A stretch of 64,000 nt of DNA, taken from assembly GCA_963665045.2 (NCBI GenBank), contig CAXXJQ010000006.1, positions 558,001 to 622,000 of the forward strand. Direction: 5' to 3'. The position numbers and the translations under genes were made by a program. Positions 43,855 to 53,317 of this stretch are shown piece by piece. This stretch comes from JAFGRU01 sp016934985 (GTDB taxonomy: Bacteria > Desulfobacterota > Desulfuromonadia > Desulfuromonadales > JAAYDE01). The notes beneath the pieces are model-generated. The model made no database searches, was not told the origin of the DNA, and saw nothing but the letters and a program-made list of their open reading frames with translations. The stretch's first letter is position 1. The number at the start of each line of letters is the position of its first letter.

Positions 43855-45204
43855 TCATTGACCAACAACAGGTTTATTTTCCGGCTGCAGAGAAGAAATT
43901 TGGATGGGAGGCGCTTCATTAAACTGAGTTGAATAAGCTGCCTTGACCTTATTGAACTCGGCCAAAAGCTCCTTAGGAACTGGAGCCACCGGCGGCGCTT
44001 TAACCCTTAAGGGATTGACGGACGCGCCATTTTTATACATGCGGAAATCAAGATGGGGCCCGGTTGCCAAGCCCGAGGAACCCACATAGCCAATGGTCTG
44101 CCCCTGATTGACCCGGACTCCGACGTTGATACCTTTGGCATACCGGCTCATGTGGTTGTAGTGGGTTTCATAAATACTGTTATGGCGGATACGCACATAA
44201 CGGCCGTTGTACTTGGTGTATCCTTTGCGTGTGACAATACCGTTGCCCACTGAATGAATTGGGGTGCCTGTCGGCGCCGCATAGTCGATGGCCCGATGGG
44301 GCTTATAGCGTTTCAAGACGGGATGAAAACGACGGTTGGTAAAACCGGAGGAAATGCGCGAAAAGGACAGCGGCGCTTTAAGGAAGGCCTTTCGAACGCT
44401 TTTGCCTTCTTCATCATAATAGCTGGGACGGCCATCTTTGGCTTCAAATAAAAAAGCTTTGAAAATTTCGCCATTGTTGTCGAATTCCGCCGCCAGAACA
44501 GGGCCGTAACCCGAAAACTCGCCTTCGCGGAAACGTTTTTCAACCAGAACCTTGAAAGAATCGCCCTCCCGGATATCGCGGATAAAATCAATATCCCAGG
44601 CAAAGATATCTGCCAGCGAAATCGCCAACTCCGGCCTTTCACCGACATCGTTAACAGCGCTGAAAAGACTCGACAGAATGGTCGCCTGCACGACCTCCTG
44701 CTTCAATTCATAAGGAATGGGTTTCCGAACCACATCAAATTCATTATCGACTTTTTTGATGATCAGCTGGTCCTTATCGTCGATATCGTAAACAAATTTA
44801 TCAAAATTTCCGTCAGCCAGATGGATTTCATAAAGGTTTCCTGCGCGAATTCGGGAAAGCGCAAAGGTCTCCTTACACTGATGGGCAAGGTGGTAAATCT
44901 CCTGAGGCGAGAAAATTTCGGCAAACAGGCTGGTAATTGTATCGCCGGATTTTATGGCCCCGGCCAGCACCTCACGCTTGATTTCCGGAACCACAACCGC
45001 CGCCACAGCCAACGTTGGCGAGGGGCTTTGACCTGCCTGGTCCGAAGAAGCCTGGACCAGCGACGGGGAAGGCGCTTGAGAGGAAGAAAACAGAAAATAA
45101 CCGCCCATAACAAGGGCGATTAGAACCAGAGAAAAAAATTTCCAGTTTAAATTTTTTTTTGAACAATTGTTGGGTTGCCGGGGATCTTTGAAATCTATGG
45201 TCAT
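43855..45204 (-). CDS. M23-family peptidoglycan endopeptidase
   Basis: The product is 449 residues from ATG 45204 (AGG six bases upstream). An N-terminal membrane anchor (about 20-40, FFSLVLIALVMGGYFLF) and a Pro/Ser/Gln linker are followed by an OapA/LysM-like domain (IKSGDTITSLFAEIFSPQEIYHLAHQC). The C-terminal Peptidase_M23 domain has the metal ligands intact: RRFHPVLKRYKPHRAIDYAAPTGTP for the first His and Asp, and THYNHMSRYAKG for HxH. It should cut peptide crosslinks of peptidoglycan in the periplasm. No operon partner is obvious. Confidence 0.92.
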   Translation of the reverse strand: MTIDFKDPRQPNNCSKKNLNWKFFSLVLIALVMGGYFLFSSSQAPSPSLVQASSDQAGQSPSPTLAVAAVVVPEIKREVLAGAIKSGDTITSLFAEIFSPQEIYHLAHQCKETFALSRIRAGNLYEIHLADGNFDKFVYDIDDKDQLIIKKVDNEFDVVRKPIPYELKQEVVQATILSSLFSAVNDVGERPELAISLADIFAWDIDFIRDIREGDSFKVLVEKRFREGEFSGYGPVLAAEFDNNGEIFKAFLFEAKDGRPSYYDEEGKSVRKAFLKAPLSFSRISSGFTNRRFHPVLKRYKPHRAIDYAAPTGTPIHSVGNGIVTRKGYTKYNGRYVRIRHNSIYETHYNHMSRYAKGINVGVRVNQGQTIGYVGSSGLATGPHLDFRMYKNGASVNPLRVKAPPVAPVPKELLAEFNKVKAAYSTQFNEAPPIQISSLQPENKPVVGQ

Positions 45205-45401
45205 AAACACCTAACCTGGTCGAGTAATGCTCAGGAAATAAAGCTTTTTCCATTAACGTGCAAGACAAGCCACATGTCAATGCTCATTTAAGCAAAATGC
45301 CTACCATTCGGGGAAACTATGGCCATATTTTTATTTTTGTCATTCTACCGGGCTTTCAACCTGCCATTCAACCCCCAACTTCTTTCAAGGAAAAATTCTT
45401 C

Positions 45402-48391
45402 TCAAAACTTGAGAATGGTCAAAACCTCACCATCAAGCTTCTTATTGGCTTCCAGAAGAATCTTTTCGCTTGAAAGCACCCCCACAGCACCATTCGCCCA
45501 GTCTTTCAAAAGATATTTTTCCGCCAAGCCCATTAACTTTTTACGTGTGACAGCCAGAACCCGCTTGCGCTGGTTCTGGCGCATTTCCAATGTGATGCCC
45601 TTAAGGGCCAGAATCGTTTCATGCTCCCCTTTGCCGCTAGGCGACAACGGCCTGTCCAGATCGCTGAAAACTCCCAGAATCGCTTCTTTAACATCCTGGT
45701 CCGAAAAACGCCCGACAACGGCCCACTCAGCAGCTTCCCGAAAAACCTTCAGGGTGCGGACCAGATGTGGATCCCGGTAAGAAAGCATGGTAAAAAAGCC
45801 CGGTTTCCGGCTCAAAAGAGGCGAGCCCTCCGTACGCCCCTCCTTTTTCACGAATCTCACGATGCAGAAAGCAGGTTCGCAACAGTTTTGCCAGCACCAG
45901 AAATGGAGCATTATCCTCGTGAACAAAAGGAACGGTCCGAAACGCTCTGGTATTATAAGATACCGGCAGGGAAGCCGCCCACGCCCTGGCTTCCGCCTTG
46001 GGAATGAAGTCTTCTTTAAACGGAGCGGGCCAGGAGGGAACAGCGGGCAGGACCTTCATAAAAGGCTCCATCGCTTTTTTCATCTCGTCAAGACGCTCCT
46101 TCTCCCCCACCGCCGAACAATGATAACAACTCTGGACGGAGAGAAACTCAGCAATTTTTTTCATTTCCTTGGAAAAGCCCCGGAGCTCATCCTCGTTCAT
46201 TTCCGTCAAGGTTTTGACTTTTTTTATAAAAGTCAAACCGCCCCACGCCTCTTTGCGGCTGGCAACCGCCGACAGGCTGCTGCCAGCCGTGCGGGCCGCA
46301 AAATGGTGGCCAGAGCCGGGAATGGAATTCTCCAGCGAAATCTTCAGCTGATCAAGAGCCGTTTTGAGACGCTGCAAATCGGAAAAATCAGGGGAGGTGA
46401 AAATATCGCGCAGAAGATGGAACATTTCCCCCTGGTTTCGAGCCAGAGCCTTCCCTTTAATTTCAAAAACCTCGGAAAAGGAGTCCGGCTGTAAAGGGTT
46501 AGACAGTATCAACGCTCCGGCGCGAATCCCGCCCGTATGGGCAGCGATTTTTTCCGCAAGGGTCAGATAATCGTAGTCCGCAGCCCCCATTCGGGTTAAA
46601 AGAAAACAGAAAACCGGGAGAAAGGGCTTTCAAATTGTCCGCCAGGCCCTGCAAAGAAACATAGGCGGAAAAATAACCGATGCCGTTGGTCGGCTGTTCG
46701 AGAAAAAACACCGGCGATCCGGCGACACGATCCTCCGTGCGAGGATAGAATTCCTCCTTTTCCGGGATATCGTCAAGTTCCAAGGTCGGGAGAATAGAGA
46801 CATCTTCTTCCTGCTCCTGAAAACTTTGCAGAGCTTCAGCCCGAGCGATTAGATCTTCGGTTTCTTTCTCCGTAAAACCACTGCGCAACTTTTTAAGGTA
46901 GCTCTCGGTTTCTTTTTGTTCGCGCTCCTCCTGGTCGGGATCAGGTTTGAGTAACAAGGAGACGCGATGGGGGTTGTCTAACAGATACTCACGAATCAGA
47001 TTCTCAAAGAAAGGCCCCTGCCGGCAAGCCAGCCGAATCTTTTCAAGATCAGCCTGAAAATGAAGGGATGACACCGGATCATCGTTGTGGATCCAGGGCC
47101 CGAGGAGGCGCATCAACAACAAAAGGCCATAAGGATAATGCCCTCCGACCACCGTCGCGTATGAGCAAATTCCAGCTGATGCATGGCAGACTCAATACGC
47201 TTCTCACTGAACCCTTTTTTCGCTGCATCCTCAAGGGTGGTCAGAATAAGGCTTTCAATTTCTTCAAAGTGCTGCGGGTTGGTTCCCTGAATCCCCGCCG
47301 CAAGATAGGTTTCCCGGCTCTCGTCCTGATACCCTGATCCGGGGCAGATATTCTCGCCCAGACGGCTGTCAATCAGGGCTTTATGTAACGGGGCCGCAGA
47401 ATCTCCCAGCAAAAGGATGGAAAGCAGGGTAAGGCCGAGACGATGGTAGTTGTCGGAAATCGGACAGGTCAGCCACCCCAGCTGCACCATGGAGCGGTTT
47501 TCCATGGATTCACCGGCAGGAAGAGGGAAGGTTCGTACAACCTGCAGGGGCTCCCTGTAACGCTCTTCGTCCGGGACCGTACTGTCGACCTGACGAGCAT
47601 CAAAGTGTTTCAGGACCTGCGCATCCACCCTTTTCCAGACTCTTGTCCAAAGGGAAATTGCCATAGGAAAAAAAATAGGCATTGCTGGGATGATAATAAT
47701 TTTCGTGGAAAGCTTTCAGGTCTTCCCAGGTAAGGTTGAGAATCTCCCGCGGCTCGCCACCCGAGTTTTCCTTCCCATAAGTGGGTTGTCGGATAAAGGG
47801 CCTCGTTAAGACGCCGGTGAATCAGGGATGACGGGTTGGCCATGGCACCCTTCATCTCATTGTAGACAACCCCTTTCGCAGCCAACTCGGATTGTTTATT
47901 GCCTTTTTCTTTTAATTCGAAACGGATGCCTTCCTGGCTGAAATCAGTCTCCCGCAAAAGCGGAAAAAAGGTTGAGTCAAGATAAACATCCATCAGGTTA
48001 GTGAAATCTTTGTAATTTTGGGTGGCCAAAAGGGTAAAAAGTCCAGTCGCCTGGAGGTCAGGGCGTTCATAAACGTGTTGAGGCTGCGATTGAGCATGGA
48101 AAAGAAGATGTCCCGGACCGGAAAGCGGCGGGAGCCGCACAAAACCGTGTGCTCAAGAATGTGGGCCACTCCGGTGGAATCCAGCGGAGTCGTTTTGAAG
48201 CCAACGCCAAATAGGTTTTCCTTATCATCTGTTTGAAGATGCGTATAATGGGCACCCGTCTTTTGGTGACGGAGTTTGATTAAAGTTGCGTTGATCTCTT
48301 TAAGCTCTTCCGTCTGAAGAACTCTAAAACCATGGACTTCGCGGTCGGTTTTTTGCACAAGTTTGCCTTTCTTAAAATTGAAAAAATCCAA
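45402..48391 (-). pseudogene. M16C-family metallopeptidase (presequence-protease-like), frameshifted
   Basis: Six overlapping frames together spell one protein of about 993 residues, the normal size for M16C. The first has the inverted zinc motif HILEHTVLCGSRRFPV (HxxEH); later pieces read NTFMNALT / SDWTFYPF / ATQNYKDFTNLMDVYLD, NEALYPTT / YGKENSGGEP, SYRDPHLVRTLKVF and so on. Shifts are at about 48050, 48026, 47783-47785, 47628-47630, 47148-47154, 46616-46618 and 45799-45801. Nearly all are resolved by removing one G:C from a G or C run. There are no in-frame stops between shifts and the catalytic residues are kept. It is either a very recent pseudogene or a badly read stretch. The start is a TTG. 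Confidence 0.8.
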
Positions 48392-48399
48392 GATAAGGA

Positions 48400-48671
48400 C
48401 CAGTATAACACCACGTCTTTAAAAAGATTATTTTTTCCGATAAAACATGCAAAAAAGCACGGAATGAAGCAAAGACTATAAGCAAGGCAGCCATTCACTC
48501 AAGTTGACAGCACAAGCGACATGCATTAACGTAGGTACTATGAGGGTTGTTTCAAAGATGAGCAACCCCCGTTTTTTGATTTTCGGCTCAGGAATAACTC
48601 GAGCAAAATTGTAACGGTTCAGCTCGCCGGACTCGCGGCACCCATGAAAAGGTTTTGACCACGATTTTCAG
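48400..48671. other. Spacer between the broken peptidase and the first 200-bp repeat
   Basis: No gene of support is seen. Transcription diverges here: everything to the left is on the minus strand, the thiamine region is on the plus strand. Promoters for both directions should lie between here and 48921. Confidence 0.4.
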
Positions 48672-48878
48672 CCCCGGGGTTGCGTCCCCGGGCGACGCCT
48701 TACTCTTTTTACTTGTCTAAAAAGAGTAAACAGAAAAAGGACACCCCGTACCTGGCCCTTCGGGTTCCCTGCGCTCCAGAAAGGCTTTGAGGACAGTCAG
48801 AAACTCGCTCCGCTCAGACAGTCTGCCCGTCTTTTTCTCAAAACCTCTCTTCCGCTTCGGCTGCGGTACAAGGGGAAA
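48672..48878 (+). repeat. 200-bp intergenic repeat, copy 1 (left of thiamine region)
   Basis: It starts CCCCGGGGTTGCGTCCCCGG, contains the inverted repeat TTACTCTTTTTA-cttgtc-TAAAAAGAGTAA (48700-48729), then GGACACCCCGTACCTGGCCC, and ends GGCTGCGGTACAAGGGG. The same order of blocks recurs in the same orientation at 53318-53519. Confidence 0.85.
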
Positions 48879-48921
48879 GAAAACCTAAAACTTAACACTT
48901 GATACTAAAACCGAAAATAAT

Positions 48922-49254
48922 ATGGAAAAGTGTCCTGTTTGCAATGAACTAAAAAAAGGCAAGTTCTGGTGCAGCGCCTGCAAAACGGTTTTCACCTGCC
49001 CTATGCAGAATTGCGGCGTTCAAATCAATAAACCGGGAACAGATACCTGTCCCCGTTGCGGATTATTTTTCCCCGATTATGTCAGCAACCGCAAAATGTA
49101 TCGACGCTGTCCCAAATGCAAAAAGAAACAAGGACTTTCGGAAATACAATGCAAGTTCTGCAAACACTGGTTCACTTGCCCCACTTGCGGTCATGGCATT
49201 CAGTCCACAAGCGTGCTGACGTGTCCGCGTTGTGGGACAAATTTGCGAGGGTGA
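48922..49254 (+). CDS. Double zinc-ribbon protein, unknown
   Basis: This 110-residue protein has sixteen Cys in eight pairs. Residues 4-46 (CPVC, CSAC, CPMQNC, CPRC) and 63-105 (CPKC, CKFC, CPTC, CPRC) have the same order and spacing, so the protein is an internal tandem duplication, each half able to bind two zinc ions. No ribosome site is clear before the ATG, but a frame of this composition is unlikely by chance. It lies upstream of the TPP riboswitch with its own frame. Possible roles are RNA or protein binding; none can be assigned. Confidence 0.7.
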   Translation: MEKCPVCNELKKGKFWCSACKTVFTCPMQNCGVQINKPGTDTCPRCGLFFPDYVSNRKMYRRCPKCKKKQGLSEIQCKFCKHWFTCPTCGHGIQSTSVLTCPRCGTNLRG

Positions 49255-49484
49255 AAAAGGGGTTTAGTCCGAAGGCTGAAGACTATTAGGGAAAAACCCA
49301 AAAACCTTCAACCTTCGGCCTATCTACCTTCAGCCCGATTTTAACCACGAGCCACCATCTACCAGCCGCGAGCTAGCCATTTTACTAAACACTTAACACC
49401 TGCAACTTAAAACTTTTCAATTGACGAAAAAGACCTTTCTTGATAGTTTGACGCAGGTATTAGAAAAACTGAATAACGCCTAGG
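49255..49484. repeat. Degenerate repeats before the TPP riboswitch
   Basis: GTCCGAAGGCTGAAGACTAT with CCTTCAACCTTCGGCCTATC is the second palindromic module. It is followed by CACGAGCCACCATCTACCAG and AACACTTAACACCTGCAACT. TTGACG occurs at 49421 and 49449, each a possible -35 element for the thiamine operon, but the -10 matches are weak. Confidence 0.5.
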
Positions 49485-49565
49485 GGAGTTTTTTAAACTG
49501 AGAGTCCCATTCGGGATAACCCTTTGAACCTGATCCGGATAATACCGGCGGAGGGAAGTGGCGAA
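49485..49565 (+). promoter_or_regulatory. TPP riboswitch (THI element)
   Basis: The conserved segments CTGAGAGTCCC, ATAACCCTTTGAACCTGATC and CGGATAATACCGGCGGAGGG are in order and spacing. P1 is formed by CGCC at 49487-49490 and GGCG at 49560-49563. It binds thiamine pyrophosphate and controls the thiF-S-G-H-E operon that begins 53 bases downstream. Confidence 0.95.
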
Positions 49566-49588
49566 AGTTTTAGGGTGTTAACCCCAAA

Positions 49589-49612
49589 GGCCGCTTTTAG
49601 CGGTCTTTTTTT
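49589..49612 (+). terminator. Intrinsic terminator of the riboswitch, abutting thiF
   Basis: The stem GGCCGC / GCGGTC with loop TTTTA is followed by seven T residues. It ends five bases before the thiF ATG. A smaller hairpin GGGT-GTTA-ACCC at 49573-49584 precedes it and may take part in switching. Binding of TPP should favour this terminator. Confidence 0.88.
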
Positions 49613-49617
49613 GTTTT

Positions 49618-50424
49618 ATGATAATTTTTCTGAACGAAAAACCTATTGCAATAGACGACAAGCTGACCCTGTTTCAGCTCAGGGACCGTTTCAAGCCGAC
49701 GGCTGATATTCTGGTTCGCAATGGGTTTCCAGCTTCGAACGACGTGGTTGTGGAAGAAGCGGATCATATTACCCTGATCCGCCGCGGGGAGAAGCCGCCT
49801 GCAGAAGAGCTGGAAGCCTTGATGATTGCCCGGCACACCCCTGGAGTGCATAAAAAGCTCAAAGCCTCGTGTGTTGGCATCGCAGGGGTTGGCGGTCTTG
49901 GCTCCGCCATTGCCGTGGCCCTCGGGCGAATCGGAGTCGGCAGGCTCATACTCGTCGATTATGATGTGGTCGAACCGTCCAACCTCAATCGTCAACAATT
50001 TTTTATTGATCAAATTGGAGAGCCCAAAACTGAAGCCATGAAAGCTAACCTCAAACGTATTAATCCTTTTGTCGAGGTTGAGTCTCACCAGGTTTTCGTG
50101 ACGCCAGAGAATATCCCCGACTTATTTGACCAGGCGGATGTCCTGGCAGAGGCCTTTGACGGCGCGGACCAGAAAGCCATGCTGATTGAGGAATTTCTGA
50201 GTCGCTTCCCGGAAATCCCCTTGGTTGCGGCATCCGGTATAGCAGGCTATGCCCCCTCGAATACCATTACAACCCGCCACGCCACCAAAAACCTCTATCT
50301 CGTTGGGGATGGAAAAACCGCCGCCCGCCCTGGCGAAGGCCTCATGGCACCCCGGGTGGGAATTGCCGCTCATCATCAGGCCAACGCCATTATCCGGCTT
50401 TTGTTAGGAGAAAAACCAGAATAA
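49618..50424 (+). CDS. thiF: ThiS-ThiF fusion, ThiS adenylyltransferase
   Basis: This 268-residue protein starts with a ThiS-like beta-grasp domain without the C-terminal GG (residues 1-62, MIIFLNEKPIAIDDK ... HITLIRRGEKP). The E1-like ThiF domain follows: VGIAGVGGLGSAIAVALGRIGVG (ATP/Rossmann loop), LVDYDVVEPSNLNRQQFF, PKTEAMKANL and AEAFDGADQKAM. It adenylates the C-terminus of the separate ThiS (50451-50651) for sulfur transfer. It lacks the CxxC zinc pairs of ThiF/MoeB proteins, as in the shorter ThiF family 2. Its ATG comes straight after the terminator T-run, with no ribosome site visible. Confidence 0.9.
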   Translation: MIIFLNEKPIAIDDKLTLFQLRDRFKPTADILVRNGFPASNDVVVEEADHITLIRRGEKPPAEELEALMIARHTPGVHKKLKASCVGIAGVGGLGSAIAVALGRIGVGRLILVDYDVVEPSNLNRQQFFIDQIGEPKTEAMKANLKRINPFVEVESHQVFVTPENIPDLFDQADVLAEAFDGADQKAMLIEEFLSRFPEIPLVAASGIAGYAPSNTITTRHATKNLYLVGDGKTAARPGEGLMAPRVGIAAHHQANAIIRLLLGEKPE

Positions 50425-50450
50425 TAATGAATATATAAGGAGAGTCACCT

Positions 50451-50651
50451 ATGCAGATTGTATTAAACGGCCAATCAAAAGAGATTGCCGAAGCTCTCAC
50501 CCTGGAGGGCCTGCTGAAATCGCTGGAACTGGAGACCGCCCACGTCGCCGTCGAGCTCAACAAGGAAATCGTTACCAAAACCACCTTTTCGTCCACCAGC
50601 TTAAAAACAGGAGACGAGGTGGAAGTGGTTCATTTTGTCGGAGGCGGTTAA
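50451..50651 (+). CDS. thiS: Sulfur carrier protein ThiS
   Basis: This 66-residue beta-grasp protein ends in the required Gly-Gly (HFVGGG). MQIVLNGQSKEIAEALTLEGLL is the usual start. A good ribosome site (AAGGAGAG) lies before the ATG. The terminal Gly is thiocarboxylated after adenylation by ThiF and delivers sulfur to the thiazole in ThiG. Confidence 0.95.
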   Translation: MQIVLNGQSKEIAEALTLEGLLKSLELETAHVAVELNKEIVTKTTFSSTSLKTGDEVEVVHFVGGG

Positions 50652-50715
50652 TAGACAAGCCTTTGATTACACGCAATTCAACTAAACGCTCCACAGGAGC
50701 ATCGGGAGGTATAAG

Positions 50716-51492
50716 ATGGATGAATTTATTATTGCAAATCGTCGCTTCAGATCCAGGCTCATGGTCGGTACCGGCAAGTTTTCTTCCAACGAAGCCATGC
50801 TCGAAGCCATGGAAGCCTCCGGCAGCGACATCGTTACCGTAGCTCTTCGCCGCGTAGACATCGAAAATCCCCAGGACTACATGCTCAAACACATCAATCG
50901 GGACAGGTTTCTCCTGCTTCCTAACACGAGCGGCGCCCGCGACGCCGAAGAAGCGGTGCGCCTGGCACGCCTGGCCCGTGCCGCGGGTTGCGAACCCTGG
51001 ATCAAGCTGGAAGTCACCCCCGACCCCTACTACCTGCTTCCCGACCCCATTGAAACTTACAAAGCGGCTCAGATCCTCATCAAGGACGGCTTCACGGTCC
51101 TTCCATACATCAACGCCGACCCGATCCTGGCCAAGCACCTCCAGGAGATCGGCTGCGCAACCGTCATGCCCTTAGGTGCCCCAATCGGCACTAATAAAGG
51201 GGTTAAAACGCGTGACAATATTTCCATCATCATTGAACAGGCCCGCGTTCCCGTGGTCGTTGACGCCGGGCTCGGTGCGCCCTCCCATGCGGCCGAAGCC
51301 ATGGAAATGGGTGCGGATGCCGTCCTCGTCAACACGGCCCTTGCCGTCTCTCCCAACCCCCGCATGATGGCTGCCGCATTCAAAAAAGGCGTGGAAGCCG
51401 GCCGTGAGGCATTTCTCGCCGGACTGGGTAAAAAACGCAAGCTTGCCGAAGCGTCCAGCCCATTAACCGGTTTCTTGAGGGAAATAAAATGA
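50716..51492 (+). CDS. thiG: Thiazole synthase ThiG
   Basis: This 258-residue TIM barrel has SRLMVGTGKFSSNEAML, VTVALRRVDI and the Schiff-base Lys in PWIKLEVTPDP (about residue 97). The phosphate-binding end reads PVVVDAGLGAPSHAAEAMEMGADAVLVNTA. It condenses DXP, ThiS-thiocarboxylate and the dehydroglycine made by ThiH into the thiazole phosphate. GGGAGG lies upstream of the ATG, and the stop overlaps thiH by 4 bp (ATGA). Confidence 0.97.
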   Translation: MDEFIIANRRFRSRLMVGTGKFSSNEAMLEAMEASGSDIVTVALRRVDIENPQDYMLKHINRDRFLLLPNTSGARDAEEAVRLARLARAAGCEPWIKLEVTPDPYYLLPDPIETYKAAQILIKDGFTVLPYINADPILAKHLQEIGCATVMPLGAPIGTNKGVKTRDNISIIIEQARVPVVVDAGLGAPSHAAEAMEMGADAVLVNTALAVSPNPRMMAAAFKKGVEAGREAFLAGLGKKRKLAEASSPLTGFLREIK

Positions 51493-52610
51493 CTTTTTTT
51501 GAAGAAATCAATCAATACGACCAAAAAGAGGTTCTGGAGCAGATTCTGGCAAAGAAACCGTCCGATGTCGAAAATGCTCTGCATTCGGACAGGCTGAGCC
51601 TCGACGGCTTCCAGGCCCTGATCTCGCCGGCAGCCGAAGGCTACCTGGAGCCAATGGCGGTTCGTGCTCACGAAATCACCAAACAGCGTTTCGGAAACAA
51701 TATTCTGATGTACGTACCCATCTATTTGTCCAACGAATGTACTAACGGGTGCGTTTATTGCGGTTTCAACGCCTGCAATAAAATTGACAGGAAGACGCTC
51801 ACGCTTGATGAAATCGAAGAAGACGCCCGGACCCTGAACAAAAATGAGTTCCGCCACGTTCTTCTGCTGACCGGGGAAGATCCCAACCGCATCGGCAACG
51901 ATTATCTCGTTGATGCGGTAAAAAAGATCAAGCACCTCTTCGGTTCCATCAGTATCGAAGTCTATCCCATGGATACCGACGGCTATAAACAGATGGTCGA
52001 AGCAGGTGTTGACGGGTTAACCATCTATCAGGAAACCTACGACCCCGAACTTTATGAAAAGCTCCATCCGTTCGGTCAAAAACGTGATTATAAATGGCGT
52101 TTGGACACACCGGAACGTGGCGGCGAGGCCGGCCTGCGCAAAATCGGCATCGGCGCTCTGCTTGGCCTGGGTAATTTCTACACCGAGGCCTTCTTCACCG
52201 GCCTGCATGCTCTCTATCTGGCCCGCCGCTACTGGCGGACCCAGGTCTCGGTTTCTTTCCCCCGCATCCGGCCCGCTGACGGAGGTTTTGCTCCGTTATA
52301 CAGCGTCACCGACAAACAGATGGTTCAAGGGATTTGTGCGACGCGCCTTCTGATCCCTGACGCCGGCTTAGTGCTGTCAACACGTGAAAGCGCTCAGTTC
52401 CGCGACAACCTCATTCCCCTCGGCATCACCCAGATGAGTGCCGGCTCCTGCACAGCCCCCGGCGGATATGCCCACGAGGACGAAAGTACCGGCCAATTCT
52501 GCATTGACGATGACCGCTCCCCCGAGGAGATCAGCCGCATCATCCGCGCCAAGGGTTATGAAGCGGTCTGGAAGGATTGGGACCCGGCTTTCCTGGAAAG
52601 GGCCTCCTGA
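51489..52610 (+). CDS. thiH: 2-iminoacetate synthase ThiH (radical SAM)
   Basis: This 373-residue protein has the radical-SAM motif SNECTNGCVYCGF (CxxxCxxC) at about 81-93. VLLLTGEDPN is the SAM-binding GGE-like loop and VYPMDTDGYKQMVEAGVDGLTIYQETYD follows. It cleaves tyrosine to dehydroglycine plus p-cresol under anoxic conditions, which implies at least a microaerobic or anaerobic lifestyle (aerobes often use ThiO instead). It overlaps thiG by 4 bp. Confidence 0.96.
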   Translation: MTFFEEINQYDQKEVLEQILAKKPSDVENALHSDRLSLDGFQALISPAAEGYLEPMAVRAHEITKQRFGNNILMYVPIYLSNECTNGCVYCGFNACNKIDRKTLTLDEIEEDARTLNKNEFRHVLLLTGEDPNRIGNDYLVDAVKKIKHLFGSISIEVYPMDTDGYKQMVEAGVDGLTIYQETYDPELYEKLHPFGQKRDYKWRLDTPERGGEAGLRKIGIGALLGLGNFYTEAFFTGLHALYLARRYWRTQVSVSFPRIRPADGGFAPLYSVTDKQMVQGICATRLLIPDAGLVLSTRESAQFRDNLIPLGITQMSAGSCTAPGGYAHEDESTGQFCIDDDRSPEEISRIIRAKGYEAVWKDWDPAFLERAS

Positions 52611-52620
52611 GGTTTCCCTC

Positions 52621-53250
52621 ATGTCACGCCCCATCGACTTCTCTCTGTATCTCATCACCGATCAAAATGTTCTGCCTCCCGGGCGCTCTCTTCCGGAAGC
52701 CGTTCGGGAGGCTTTGATCGGTGGGGTTAAATGCATCCAGTTGCGCGAAAAGGAACTGGCGCCGAAAACCCTGCTCCCCCTGGCCAGGGAACTTCGCGGC
52801 CTCACTCGCGAGTATGGTGCCAAGCTGTTCATTAATGATCGGGCCGACGTGGCCCTCGCTTGCGACGCCGACGGGGTCCACCTGACCACCAACTCTCTTC
52901 CCACCACTGTCGTCAGGAAAATCCTCGGCCCCGACAAGCTGATCGGCGTTTCCACCCATTGTACGAATGAAATATCCCTGGCCGAAAAAGAGGGCGCCGA
53001 CTTCGTGACCTTTGGCCCGGTATTTTACACCGCCTCCAAAGCGGCTTTCGGCCCCCCCGTCGGCCTGGAAAAGCTTCGTGAGGCCTGTTCCCAAACCCGC
53101 CTTCCCGTTTTTGCCCTTGGAGGCGTCAACCTCCCGCAGGTAGACAACGTCATGGCTTGCGGCGCATACGGAGTTGCCCTGATTTCCGCTATCCTCGGCT
53201 TCACCGATGCCCGGGGCAAAACCCGCCAATTTATCGAACAACTTTCGTGA
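52621..53250 (+). CDS. thiE: Thiamine-phosphate synthase ThiE
   Basis: The product is 209 residues from ATG 52621; the longer upstream frame overlaps thiH and was rejected. SLYLITDQN is the start strand, then KCIQLREKELAPKTLL, LFINDRADVALACDADGVHLT, GVSTHCTNEI, FVTFGPVFYTASKAAFGPPVG and VFALGGVN: all ThiE substrate loops. It joins HMP-PP and thiazole phosphate to thiamine phosphate. The gene is 10 bp after thiH in the riboswitch-controlled operon. thiC and thiD are not in the window. Confidence 0.94.
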   Translation: MSRPIDFSLYLITDQNVLPPGRSLPEAVREALIGGVKCIQLREKELAPKTLLPLARELRGLTREYGAKLFINDRADVALACDADGVHLTTNSLPTTVVRKILGPDKLIGVSTHCTNEISLAEKEGADFVTFGPVFYTASKAAFGPPVGLEKLREACSQTRLPVFALGGVNLPQVDNVMACGAYGVALISAILGFTDARGKTRQFIEQLS

Positions 53251-53317
53251 TTATTCAACGCAACGGACTCGTGTCGCCCAAGGAAAAGGCATCTGCCGTT
53301 AAATAAGATTTGCAGCA
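53251..53317. other. Spacer after thiE
   Basis: No terminator hairpin with a T-run is evident before the second 200-bp repeat; the repeat itself contains an inverted repeat that might end transcription. Confidence 0.35.

Noticed and set aside
45787..46494. 235-codon plus-strand frame opposite the broken M16C gene
   Set aside because: The minus-strand pieces spell a conserved peptidase; the plus frame is their shadow.
45402..48391. Programmed frameshifting to make the M16C protein
   Set aside because: Seven or more shifts in one gene without slippery-site plus hairpin structures cannot plausibly be programmed.
1..48391. Exosortase (xrtA) and prsK/prsR genes
   Set aside because: No frame shows the exosortase membrane pattern with its Cys/Arg/His motifs, or a PrsK/PrsR-type sensor and activator; they probably lie left of the window.
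52438..52620. Longer N-terminus for ThiE
   Set aside because: It would overlap thiH for about 170 bases and adds residues absent from ThiE; ATG 52621 gives the normal length.
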